Below, piece by piece: positions 1 through 5,003 of a stretch of 6,822 bases of DNA (within the stretch, counting starts at the first letter, position 1; each line of letters starts with the position of its first letter). Location: assembly GCA_013153765.1 (NCBI GenBank), contig JAADDT010000065.1, positions 1-6,822 of the forward strand, in the 5' to 3' direction. Origin of the DNA: Aquificota bacterium. Its GTDB lineage: Bacteria > Aquificota > Aquificia > Aquificales > Hydrogenothermaceae. The position numbers and the translations under genes were made by a program. The notes beneath the pieces are model-generated. The model had not been told where the DNA came from. It made no database searches and saw only the letters and a program-made list of their open reading frames with translations.

Positions 1-35
1 ACACTGCCCACTTCTTCTATCAGTCCGGTAAACAT
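1..35 (-). CDS. ribE: Riboflavin synthase alpha chain, N-terminus only (runs off left edge)
   Basis: Only the first 11 complete codons are present, reading MFTGLIEEVGS. This is the hallmark N-terminus of riboflavin synthase, which usually begins MFTGIIEEVG. The enzyme dismutates two 6,7-dimethyl-8-ribityllumazines into riboflavin plus a pyrimidinedione in the cytosol. The ATG lies at 35-33 and shares its A with the last base of the transglycosylase TAA (37-35), giving TAATG. This arrangement is typical of translational coupling by termination and reinitiation. A GGGA sequence 7 nt upstream, inside the end of the transglycosylase gene, may help initiation. The rest of the gene lies outside the window, so length and later motifs cannot be checked. 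The match is short, but the motif is distinctive and sits at a coupled start. Confidence 0.8.
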   Translation of the reverse strand, partial: MFTGLIEEVGS

Positions 36-1813
36 TACTCGTTCCCGTAAAGGTACTGGTATGCTTTGTAGTTGGTATAAACGTATTTAACGTAGTGTCT
101 GGTTTCGGTGTAAGGGTGCAGTTCTATAAACTCTTCCATCGTCCTTATCCTGTTTTTCCTAAGCACTTTTTTTACCGTTCCCGGTCCCCCGTTGTAGGCG
201 GCTACCTGATAAAAAATATTTCCGTCAAACAGCCTGTTCAAGTAGTCTATGTACCACACGCCGTAGTCTATGTTTATTTCGGGTATGAACAGGTGGGTAA
301 TGTCAAAGTCGTAGTCCTTTTTCTTTTTGGCTATCCATTTGGCGGTGGGAGGTATTATCTGCATAAGTCCTACCGCATTTGCAACCGAAACCACGTAAGG
401 GTTGAAAAAGCTTTCCCTCCTCATTACCGCATACGTGATGTTCCTGTTGTTAATGTGGGAAAAAGGCTTGGGGTAGGACAGTTTTGATATGTGTACACGA
501 GAAACGTAATAAATCGCCGTTATTTCCGGAAATACCTTTGAAAGGAGAAGCCTGCTTCCCATTTTGTTGTACAGGTCAGCCTCCCTGTAAGCCCAGTAGT
601 AGTCTGTGTATTTAAGTTTTTTTATAAGCTCAAGCCTCCTGTCCTTCCTGTCGGGAATGTGGACTTTTTTTATCCTGAAAAGCTCCTTCCCAAGCTTTTC
701 CCTTGCCCTTACGCTGTAAAAACTTACTCTGTTTACGGCGGCGGCTTTTTTCAGGTATCTACCGCTCTTTTTCCCGTCTATATCCCTGTAGGCAAGGTAA
801 AGCCAGTAATATATCATGTCCTTGTCCTGAAAGTGTTTTATCTTCCTTTCAAGATACCTGCCTGCCTCACCTTTCCTGCCGGTTATGTAAAGCTTCAGGA
901 AGTTAAACCACACACGGTTGGTGTAGTATTTGGAGTTTGGCGGTATGAAGGAGGAAAAGTAATCAAACTCCTTCCAGTTCCTCCTGTAAAAATTCTTTTT
1001 CAGAAAGTAGTTTGCCGCCTTCTCAACGTACCAATCTTCACCAAGCTCCACCAGACGGCGGAAAAGTTTTTTCTTCGTGCCGTATTTAGGGTGGTAAAGG
1101 AGTAAACGGTATATTACTCTCCCTTTCATACTGTCCGGCAGTTTTTCAAGGTAGTAAAAAGCCTTTTTGAAATTACCGAACCTGCCGTACATCAAAGCCA
1201 TGTATAGGTCTTTGGTGGTGCTTTCCCTTGCAAAGCTGAGGCTTTTGAAAGCCCGCCTGTACATCCTTTTTTTGATCATGCCGTCAACAGCCCTGAATAT
1301 CTCCCTGTTGGACAGCTTTTTAGCCATTTTAAGGAAGGAAGGGTAGCCGTAAAACCTTTCGTATCCGTATTTTGTAGCCAGATGTACCTGCTCCTCCCTG
1401 TTTTTCAGGTAAACAGCCCTTAAAAACTGGTAAAACGGCAGGTCGTCCTTATCAAGTGCCTTCTTGTTAACCTTTCGGAGGAAAACCTTCCCTGCCTTTC
1501 CATCCCTGTGCCTGTAAATGGAGGACAGGTAAAGGTTTGTATAGCTGTAAACGGCAGTGTCCCTGAACCTGTCCATCTCCTTTAGAAGGTGGGAAATGTC
1601 TTCGTCGTAAACGGTCTTTACTATTATCCGGTAGTACAGGCTGTAAGGATATAAAATGTCGTTTTTGTCCGTCTGGCTAAAGCATTTTTCCGCCTTAAGT
1701 AGCTCCTCGTTTTTGAAAAGTGCCAGACATTTCTCAAAGGAATAGCCGTAAGAGGCGTTTACTACCAGCAGGAAAATCGCCCAAAAAAGCCTTTTTATCT
1801 GTATTTTCTCCAT
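35..1813 (-). CDS. Slt70-like soluble lytic murein transglycosylase (GH23), secreted
   Basis: The 592-aa product would cleave the MurNAc-GlcNAc bond of peptidoglycan in the periplasm, forming 1,6-anhydro ends. Residues 1-24 form a signal peptide: basic KIQIKR, hydrophobic LFWAIFLLVV, then NASYG before the likely cut. No lipobox is seen. Residues about 25-440 are helical, rich in Tyr, Lys and Arg and resemble the superhelical U/L domains of Slt70, although the family signature is weak there. The C-terminal catalytic domain (about 450-592) is clear: AVMRRESFFNP with catalytic E467, then GLMQIIPPTA (482-491), AAYNGGPG (538-545) and YTETRHYVKYV (568-578). The length is close to E. coli Slt (about 645 aa). 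The only reasonable start is the ATG at 1813; its GGGGG Shine-Dalgarno-like run is just 1 nt away, which is unusually close. The gene lies between a 61-nt gap and coupled ribE in a minus-strand cluster. Confidence 0.93.
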   Translation of the reverse strand: MEKIQIKRLFWAIFLLVVNASYGYSFEKCLALFKNEELLKAEKCFSQTDKNDILYPYSLYYRIIVKTVYDEDISHLLKEMDRFRDTAVYSYTNLYLSSIYRHRDGKAGKVFLRKVNKKALDKDDLPFYQFLRAVYLKNREEQVHLATKYGYERFYGYPSFLKMAKKLSNREIFRAVDGMIKKRMYRRAFKSLSFARESTTKDLYMALMYGRFGNFKKAFYYLEKLPDSMKGRVIYRLLLYHPKYGTKKKLFRRLVELGEDWYVEKAANYFLKKNFYRRNWKEFDYFSSFIPPNSKYYTNRVWFNFLKLYITGRKGEAGRYLERKIKHFQDKDMIYYWLYLAYRDIDGKKSGRYLKKAAAVNRVSFYSVRAREKLGKELFRIKKVHIPDRKDRRLELIKKLKYTDYYWAYREADLYNKMGSRLLLSKVFPEITAIYYVSRVHISKLSYPKPFSHINNRNITYAVMRRESFFNPYVVSVANAVGLMQIIPPTAKWIAKKKKDYDFDITHLFIPEINIDYGVWYIDYLNRLFDGNIFYQVAAYNGGPGTVKKVLRKNRIRTMEEFIELHPYTETRHYVKYVYTNYKAYQYLYGNE

Positions 1814-1819
1814 TCCCCC

Positions 1820-1842
1820 TATAAAAATAAGACCTTTTTATA
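1820..1842. repeat. AT-rich inverted repeat upstream of the transglycosylase
   Basis: TATAAAAA (1820-1827) and TTTTTATA (1835-1842) are perfect 8-bp arms around a 7-nt loop, ending 7 bp before the ATG of the minus-strand transglycosylase. It has no GC stem, so it is not a standard terminator. It could be an operator, a weak mRNA hairpin beside the ribosome binding site, or chance in AT-rich spacer. Confidence 0.5.
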
Positions 1843-1870
1843 GTATGGTGCAAATCCTTCCCGAATGCAA
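1840..1870 (-). promoter_or_regulatory. Weak candidate promoter for the transglycosylase gene
   Basis: On the minus strand TTGCAT (1870-1865) is followed 17 nt later by CATACT (1847-1842), or 19 nt later by TACTAT (1845-1840). Both lie in the 61-nt gap upstream of the transglycosylase. The -35 match is poor beyond TTG, so cotranscription from the upstream gene is equally possible. Confidence 0.25.
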
Positions 1871-1874
1871 ACCG

Positions 1875-2177
1875 TCAGATGATATGTTTTGATAGGACGA
1901 TGAACGTTTTCCTTACTGCCTCCTTCAGGTCGTCCGTCTGGAATTCGGCGTCAATGCCCACGTCAGCCACGTTTTTAAAGTACCTGACTATCCTGAAGGT
2001 GTGGGGGTTGCCGTTTTTGTAAGCCAGAATAAACAGCAGGTTCCTCGGCTCGCCGGTGAAAAAAAGGTGGAGTACGGTAAATCCCTTAAGGCTTTTGTAG
2101 AGGGGAACGCCGTCAGGCAGTTTGTACCTGTCCATAATAGGCATAATATCCTGTGGATTTTCAACCTTCAGCTCCAT
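1875..2177 (-). CDS. Unrecognised 100-aa cytosolic protein
   Basis: I do not recognise a family. The 100-aa product starts MELKVENPQDIMPIMDRYKL and has no signal peptide, membrane segment, cysteine or obvious catalytic motif. Hydrophobic strand-like stretches (FTVLHLFFTG, NLLFILAY, TFRIVRYF) alternate with polar turns, and the protein ends in an amphipathic helix-like segment (DDLKEAVRKTFIVLSK). A small alpha/beta fold is plausible. A GTG at 2186 gives a 3-residue longer reading, but the AAGGAG Shine-Dalgarno core would then sit against it. From the ATG at 2177 the AGGAG (2190-2186) is 8 nt away, so that start is preferred. It lies 41 nt after rluB and 61 nt before the transglycosylase on the same strand, probably as an operon member. 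The good ribosome binding site and coding-like composition argue that it is real. Confidence 0.75.
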   Translation of the reverse strand: MELKVENPQDIMPIMDRYKLPDGVPLYKSLKGFTVLHLFFTGEPRNLLFILAYKNGNPHTFRIVRYFKNVADVGIDAEFQTDDLKEAVRKTFIVLSKHII

Positions 2178-2218
2178 ACTCACCACTCCTTTTTGAAAAT
2201 AATATTATGATAGCAGGC

Positions 2219-2956
2219 TTACTTTTTGTTTGCTAACCTTATCGTGGCTTTTAGTTCTGAAGGCTGGATTTCCTTCCATTCTTTAGGTTTCAGGTCGTCA
2301 AGCCCTATCCTGCCGATGGATGTTCTTATAAGCCTCTGGACAGGGTAGCCGAAGGCTGACATAAAACGGCGGATAATCCTTTTTTGACCGGAATGTATGG
2401 TTATCTCAAGCCAAGTGCTGTCCTTTCCCTTTTTCAGGATTTTCAGGCTGTCAGGTTTGAGGAATGTATCCTCCAGCTTTTTGCCTTTTTTCATCTTTTT
2501 AAACGCTTCCAGATTGACCTTTCCCTTTACCTTAACCTTGTAGGTTTTAGGTATCTTTTTTGACGGGTGCATAAGCAGGTTTGCCGTATCACCGTCGTTT
2601 GTCAGAATCAGCAGACCTTCACTGTCGTAATCAAGCCGTCCTGCAGGAAACAGCCTTTCCTTTATTCCCAATTCCTCAAAAAGGTCTGAAAGGGTTTTCC
2701 TGCCGTGTTTGTCCTTACCTAAAGCCGTAAGGTATCCACGCGGTTTGTAAAGCTTTACGTACCGCTTTTTTTTCACCGGCTTTAGCAGTTTGCCGTCCAG
2801 CGTTATCCTGTCCCTTTCAGGGTCAACCTTAAAGCCCAGCTCTTTTACCGTTTTGCCGTTTACCTGTATCCTGCCCTCCTGAATAAGCAGGTCAGCCTTC
2901 CGTCGGGAACAGCAACCGGTCTGTGCCAGAAAGCGGTTCAGTCTGATTTTTTCCAT
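2219..2956 (-). CDS. rluB: RsuA/RluB-family 23S rRNA pseudouridine synthase
   Basis: The 245-aa protein isomerises a specific uridine in rRNA. Residues 3-48 form an S4 RNA-binding domain (IRLNRFLAQTGCCSRRKADLLI, split here as IRLNRFLAQT and GCCSRRKADLLI). The catalytic domain follows: KPRGYLTAL (71-79), then GRLDYDSEGLLILTNDGD (106-123) with catalytic D109, and later an IHSGQKRIIRRFMSAFGYPVQRLIR-type RsuA signature region near residues 187-213. Its length fits compact bacterial RluB proteins; RsuA, RluE and RluF paralogs share the motifs, so the exact target uridine is uncertain. A 24-residue upstream extension to 3028 is open, but its sequence looks non-coding and crosses the divergent promoter region. 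The S4 domain begins right after the ATG at 2956, which fits family N-termini. No Shine-Dalgarno precedes this ATG; a -10-like TATTAT lies 9 nt before it, suggesting an almost leaderless message. Confidence 0.9.
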   Translation of the reverse strand: MEKIRLNRFLAQTGCCSRRKADLLIQEGRIQVNGKTVKELGFKVDPERDRITLDGKLLKPVKKKRYVKLYKPRGYLTALGKDKHGRKTLSDLFEELGIKERLFPAGRLDYDSEGLLILTNDGDTANLLMHPSKKIPKTYKVKVKGKVNLEAFKKMKKGKKLEDTFLKPDSLKILKKGKDSTWLEITIHSGQKRIIRRFMSAFGYPVQRLIRTSIGRIGLDDLKPKEWKEIQPSELKATIRLANKK

Positions 2957-2965
2957 AGCGTATAT

Positions 2966-2993
2966 ATAATACAGAATGAACAAAGTTTGTGCA
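2966..2993 (-). promoter_or_regulatory. Candidate rluB promoter abutting the start codon
   Basis: On the minus strand TGCACA (2993-2988, 4 of 6 to TTGACA) is followed after 16 nt by TATTAT (2971-2966, 5 of 6 to TATAAT). The expected transcription start, about 7 nt downstream, lies within 2-4 nt of the rluB ATG at 2956. No Shine-Dalgarno can fit. It is divergent from the csp promoter about 10 bp away. Confidence 0.5.
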
Positions 2994-3002
2994 GTCGTAG
3001 TA

Positions 3003-3031
3003 TTGACATATTCCTTAAAAAGGAACATACT
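3003..3031 (+). promoter_or_regulatory. Sigma70-type promoter of the cold-shock gene
   Basis: A perfect -35 TTGACA (3003-3008) is followed by a 17-bp spacer and a -10 CATACT (3026-3031, 4 of 6). The start would be near 3038, giving a leader of about 100 nt before the csp ATG at 3138. The spacer contains a perfect inverted repeat, TTCCTT-AAA-AAGGAA (3011-3025), placed where a bound regulator would block polymerase. Confidence 0.7.
3011..3025. repeat. Inverted repeat inside the csp promoter spacer
   Basis: TTCCTT (3011-3016) and AAGGAA (3020-3025) are perfect 6-bp arms around AAA. The repeat lies wholly between the -35 and -10 hexamers. This position suggests an operator, but no regulator can be assigned from sequence. 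Confidence 0.5.
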
Positions 3032-3037
3032 TATTGC

Positions 3038-3137
3038 AGAAGTTGTTTAAAGTCTCGGGGAGGGTACCTTTCCAGAGCGCGCTCAAACGGGTCTTTGAAC
3101 ACTTCAAAAAAGTTAAATGTTTGGAGGAATTTTAGTA
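3038..3137 (+). promoter_or_regulatory. Long, potentially structured 5' leader of the csp mRNA
   Basis: The predicted leader is about 100 nt with no ORF. Hand folding gives an outer stem pairing 3044-3052 with 3093-3101 (9 bp, one G-U) and an inner hairpin pairing 3058-3063 with 3068-3073 (6 bp, G-U pairs included, GUAC loop). A self-complementary GAGCGCGCTC lies at 3075-3084. GGAGG occurs twice: at 3059-3063 with no start codon after it, and at 3123-3127 as the real Shine-Dalgarno. The UUUCC at 3069-3073 can pair with either. Long structured leaders that change with temperature are known for enterobacterial cspA mRNAs, but no E. coli-type cold box is visible here. The structure is inferred. 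Confidence 0.4.
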
Positions 3138-3347
3138 ATGCGTCACACAGGTACAGTCAAATGGTTCAACTCAAAAAAGGGGTACGGATTTATCACCAGA
3201 GACGACGGTCAAGGTGATGTTTTCGTCCACTTCTCTGCCATTCAAGGCGAAGGCTTCAAAACACTTGAAGAAGGCCAGAAGGTAGAGTTTGACATCGTTC
3301 AGGAAGAAAAAGGCGAAAAAGCCCAAAACGTGGTTGTAAGCGAGTAA
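3138..3347 (+). CDS. CspA-family cold-shock protein
   Basis: The 69-aa product is a single cold-shock domain, a five-stranded OB-fold beta-barrel that binds single-stranded RNA and DNA and acts as an RNA chaperone. It starts [22 protein letters not shown]1 (KGYGFI, residues 14-19) and RNP2 (VFVHF, 28-32) are intact, as are the aromatic W9, F10, Y16, F18, F29, H31 and F32 used for stacking on nucleic acid. The C-terminus [11 protein letters not shown] fits the family ending, and the length is typical. The ATG at 3138 is chosen over an in-frame upstream ATG at 3117 because GGAGG (3123-3127) sits 10 nt before it and homologs begin at this point. It is monocistronic, with its own promoter upstream and an intrinsic terminator about 20 nt after the stop. 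Its number among csp paralogs in the genome cannot be told from this window. Confidence 0.96.
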   Translation: MRHTGTVKWFNSKKGYGFITRDDGQGDVFVHFSAIQGEGFKTLEEGQKVEFDIVQEEKGEKAQNVVVSE

Positions 3348-3367
3348 TCAAACCGCAATTCAGATAT

Positions 3368-3394
3368 AAGGGGTGGACTTCTGCCCCTTTTTTT
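3368..3394 (+). terminator. Intrinsic terminator after the cold-shock gene
   Basis: AAGGGG (3368-3373) pairs with CCCCTT (3384-3389) around a 10-nt loop, and a run of seven T (3388-3394) follows. It starts 20 nt after the csp stop and ends 33 nt before the next ATG, so it separates csp from the following gene. Confidence 0.88.
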
Positions 3395-3427
3395 CCTATC
3401 ATTAAGTCTAAAAAACGAAGGTAAGCC

Positions 3428-3946
3428 ATGAAAAGGTATGCCCTTCCTCTGCTTCTGTTTTTCCTTATCTGGTCGTTTTCATTTTCCGCAGAAAAGGGAG
3501 TTTACAAGGTTTACGTCTATTTCCTTCCTGTCGGTGAGATAGTTTTTGAGATTGAAGGGAATAAAGCTGTCGTGCAGGGGGAAACCTATAAAAGTTTAAG
3601 GTGGCTTTACAACTACACCTTCCGGTTTGAGGCGTCTGAAGACGGTTATTTCCTGTACGAAAAGGAAAACAAAAAGGAAAAGGTTTACCGTAATGAGGAG
3701 ATAGAAAAGAAAAAGCCGTGGCTACCTTTAATAGTCAAGTACATACTTGAGGGAAAAAAGCCTGACAGCGAAAACGATCAGCGTTTCCCGTACCGTATAG
3801 AGGAAAAGGGGGACACGGTAGTAATATATCCCTTAAAAAGTAAAAAGGTAAAAAAGATAATAGTCAAGCTTTCAAAAAACAGCCGTCTGCCTGAAGAGAT
3901 AAAGATAGAAGGTAAGGTAAACCTTACGCTGAAAAGGATTAAATAA
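3428..3946 (+). CDS. Secreted protein of unknown function, weakly DUF3108-like
   Basis: The 172-aa product has a clear signal peptide: MKR, then hydrophobic YALPLLLFFLIWSFSF with a likely cut after SFSA (about residue 21). The mature part is very rich in Lys and Glu. It opens GVYKVYVYFLPVGEIVFEIE, has beta-strand character throughout, and ends in alternating strands (DTVVIYPL, KKIIVKLS, EIKIEGKVNLTLKRIK). The VYFLPVGEI start, the middle PWLPLIVKYILEGKKP block and the beta-rich ending recall DUF3108 periplasmic proteins, which have no assigned biochemical role; this resemblance is weak and from memory. The mature form has no cysteines and no catalytic motif I can name. GAAGG (3417-3421) lies 6 nt before the ATG. 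The gene follows the csp terminator with no strong promoter visible, and it ends in an 8-nt tail-to-tail overlap with the JAMM gene. Confidence 0.82.
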   Translation: MKRYALPLLLFFLIWSFSFSAEKGVYKVYVYFLPVGEIVFEIEGNKAVVQGETYKSLRWLYNYTFRFEASEDGYFLYEKENKKEKVYRNEEIEKKKPWLPLIVKYILEGKKPDSENDQRFPYRIEEKGDTVVIYPLKSKKVKKIIVKLSKNSRLPEEIKIEGKVNLTLKRIK

Positions 3947-4358
3947 GTTCTACCTTTTCCTGAACAAAGCCAGAACCTTTCAGTATCCAGCTACTCCAGT
4001 CCGAAGCCTTTCCGTTTTTTACCGAAAGTATTATGTAGGACATATCCGGCTGTGCGAAGGTAAGGTCTGTCTGTGAAGGTCTGTCAGGGTGGTCAGGGTG
4101 GGTGTGGTATATGCCTATTATTTCCATACCTTTCTCTTCAGCGTACCTTTCCACCTTAAGGTAGTCTTTAGGGTCTATCTCAAAACGGTCAACAGCCCTT
4201 TCCCTGTTTTTGTTTTCCACCTGATAAACCTCAACGGCTGTGCGGGTGTCTGTCCTGTAGTCGGCGTTTCCAAGCAGAAATCCGCATATTTCGTAAGGGT
4301 ATCCCTTTTCGCCCTGCCTTTTTATTTCTCCAATCAGCTCTTTTTTAATCTTAAGCAT
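3939..4358 (-). CDS. Stand-alone JAMM/MPN+ zinc metalloprotease (Mec-like)
   Basis: The 139-aa protein is a single MPN+ domain. The motifs are complete: E23 in PYEICGFLLG, then the JAMM core YHTHPDHPDRPSQTDLTFA (84-102), giving zinc ligands H85, H87 and D98 with S95 and the general-base E23. Family members hydrolyse isopeptide or peptide bonds after the C-terminal glycine of ubiquitin-like proteins. In bacteria, Mec releases cysteine from a CysO-type carrier, and other stand-alone JAMM proteins act on ThiS- or MoaD-like carriers. No such carrier, ThiF/MoeB activator or cysteine synthase lies in this window, so the substrate is open. The ATG at 4358 is the only sensible start; GGCAGGGA lies just before it as a weak Shine-Dalgarno. 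The gene is divergent from lipB (30-bp gap) and overlaps the secreted-protein gene by 8 nt at the tail. Confidence 0.9.
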   Translation of the reverse strand: MLKIKKELIGEIKRQGEKGYPYEICGFLLGNADYRTDTRTAVEVYQVENKNRERAVDRFEIDPKDYLKVERYAEEKGMEIIGIYHTHPDHPDRPSQTDLTFAQPDMSYIILSVKNGKASDWSSWILKGSGFVQEKVELI

Positions 4359-4376
4359 CTTCCCTGCCTGTTTTTA

Positions 4377-4388
4377 TATAATTTTACT
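4377..4388 (+). promoter_or_regulatory. Perfect -10 box directly before lipB
   Basis: TATAAT (4377-4382) lies 6 nt before the lipB ATG. Transcription would start at or next to the A of the ATG at 4389. The expected -35 region has no good TTGACA match, and no Shine-Dalgarno exists between box and start. The 30-bp gap to the divergent JAMM gene leaves no other obvious promoter position for lipB-dapF. Confidence 0.55.
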
Positions 4389-5000
4389 ATGAAAATCGTT
4401 GAACTTGGCACAACGGATTACAGGCAGGTTTTACGCCTTCAAAAAAGGTTTTTCCAGAAAAAGTTAGACGAACCGGACTGTCCGGACGTGGTGATAATAA
4501 CGGAACACTTTCCCGTTTACACGGCGGGGAAAACGACTCAAAGGGAACACCTGCTTAACATTCCAAACGACGTCCCATTACTGTCTGTTGAAAGGGGAGG
4601 TAGCATCACTTTCCACGGGATAGGTCAGCTGGTTGTTTATCCCGTTTTTGACCTGAGAAAAAGAAAGCTTTCCGTAAAAAAGTTCGTCTGGAAGCTTGAG
4701 CAGGTTATTATAGACAGCCTGAAGGAGTTAGGCGTAAGCTCTTACAGGAAGGAAAAACACAGGGGTGTTTTTACGGACAGGGGGAAGATAGGTTTTATCG
4801 GCATAAAGGTGTCAAAGATGGTTTCCTGCCACGGTTTTTCCCTGAACGTTGACGTGGAGAGGGAGTATTTTGAAAGGATACTGCCCTGCGGTCTGAAGGA
4901 TACGCCGGTATGTAGTCTTTCCGATTTTCTACCTGACCTTTCCTTCAGAACCGTAAAGGATGTTGTGATAAAACAGTTTAAAAAACAGTTTCCGGAGTAA
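4389..5000 (+). CDS. lipB: Lipoyl(octanoyl) transferase
   Basis: The 203-aa cytosolic enzyme moves an octanoyl group from acyl carrier protein to the lipoyl domains of 2-oxoacid dehydrogenase E2 subunits or glycine cleavage GcvH; LipA then adds sulfur. Family landmarks appear in order: ITEHFPVYTAGK (37-48), RGGSITFHGIGQLVVYP (69-85), GKIGFIGIKVS (132-142) with catalytic K133, CHGFSLNV (147-154) and ILPCGL (164-169) with acyl-carrying C167. The usual HGPGQ is HGIGQ here (I78), and the usual GVW before the lysine is GVF (127-128); the catalytic pair is intact. The length fits the family. A longer open reading to 4089 is rejected because it runs antisense through the JAMM gene. The ATG at 4389 has no Shine-Dalgarno and follows a TATAAT by 6 nt, suggesting a leaderless mRNA. 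The dapF-family gene follows after 3 nt. Confidence 0.95.
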   Translation: MKIVELGTTDYRQVLRLQKRFFQKKLDEPDCPDVVIITEHFPVYTAGKTTQREHLLNIPNDVPLLSVERGGSITFHGIGQLVVYPVFDLRKRKLSVKKFVWKLEQVIIDSLKELGVSSYRKEKHRGVFTDRGKIGFIGIKVSKMVSCHGFSLNVDVEREYFERILPCGLKDTPVCSLSDFLPDLSFRTVKDVVIKQFKKQFPE

Positions 5001-5003
5001 AAG

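Noticed and set aside
95..1105. Several plus-strand open frames opposite the transglycosylase
   Set aside because: No Shine-Dalgarno, no recognisable protein features, and they mirror codon bias of the clear minus-strand gene.
2957..3028. 24-residue N-terminal extension of the pseudouridine synthase
   Set aside because: It spans both divergent promoters, has no family match and no Shine-Dalgarno; the S4 domain begins directly after the ATG at 2956.
2987..3217. Plus-strand 76-aa frame overlapping the start of csp
   Set aside because: It is out of frame with the cold-shock protein, begins upstream of the csp promoter and has no ribosome binding site.
4089..4388. 100-residue N-terminal extension of LipB
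   Set aside because: It lies antisense to the intact JAMM gene, and LipB family proteins start at the MKIVELG position.
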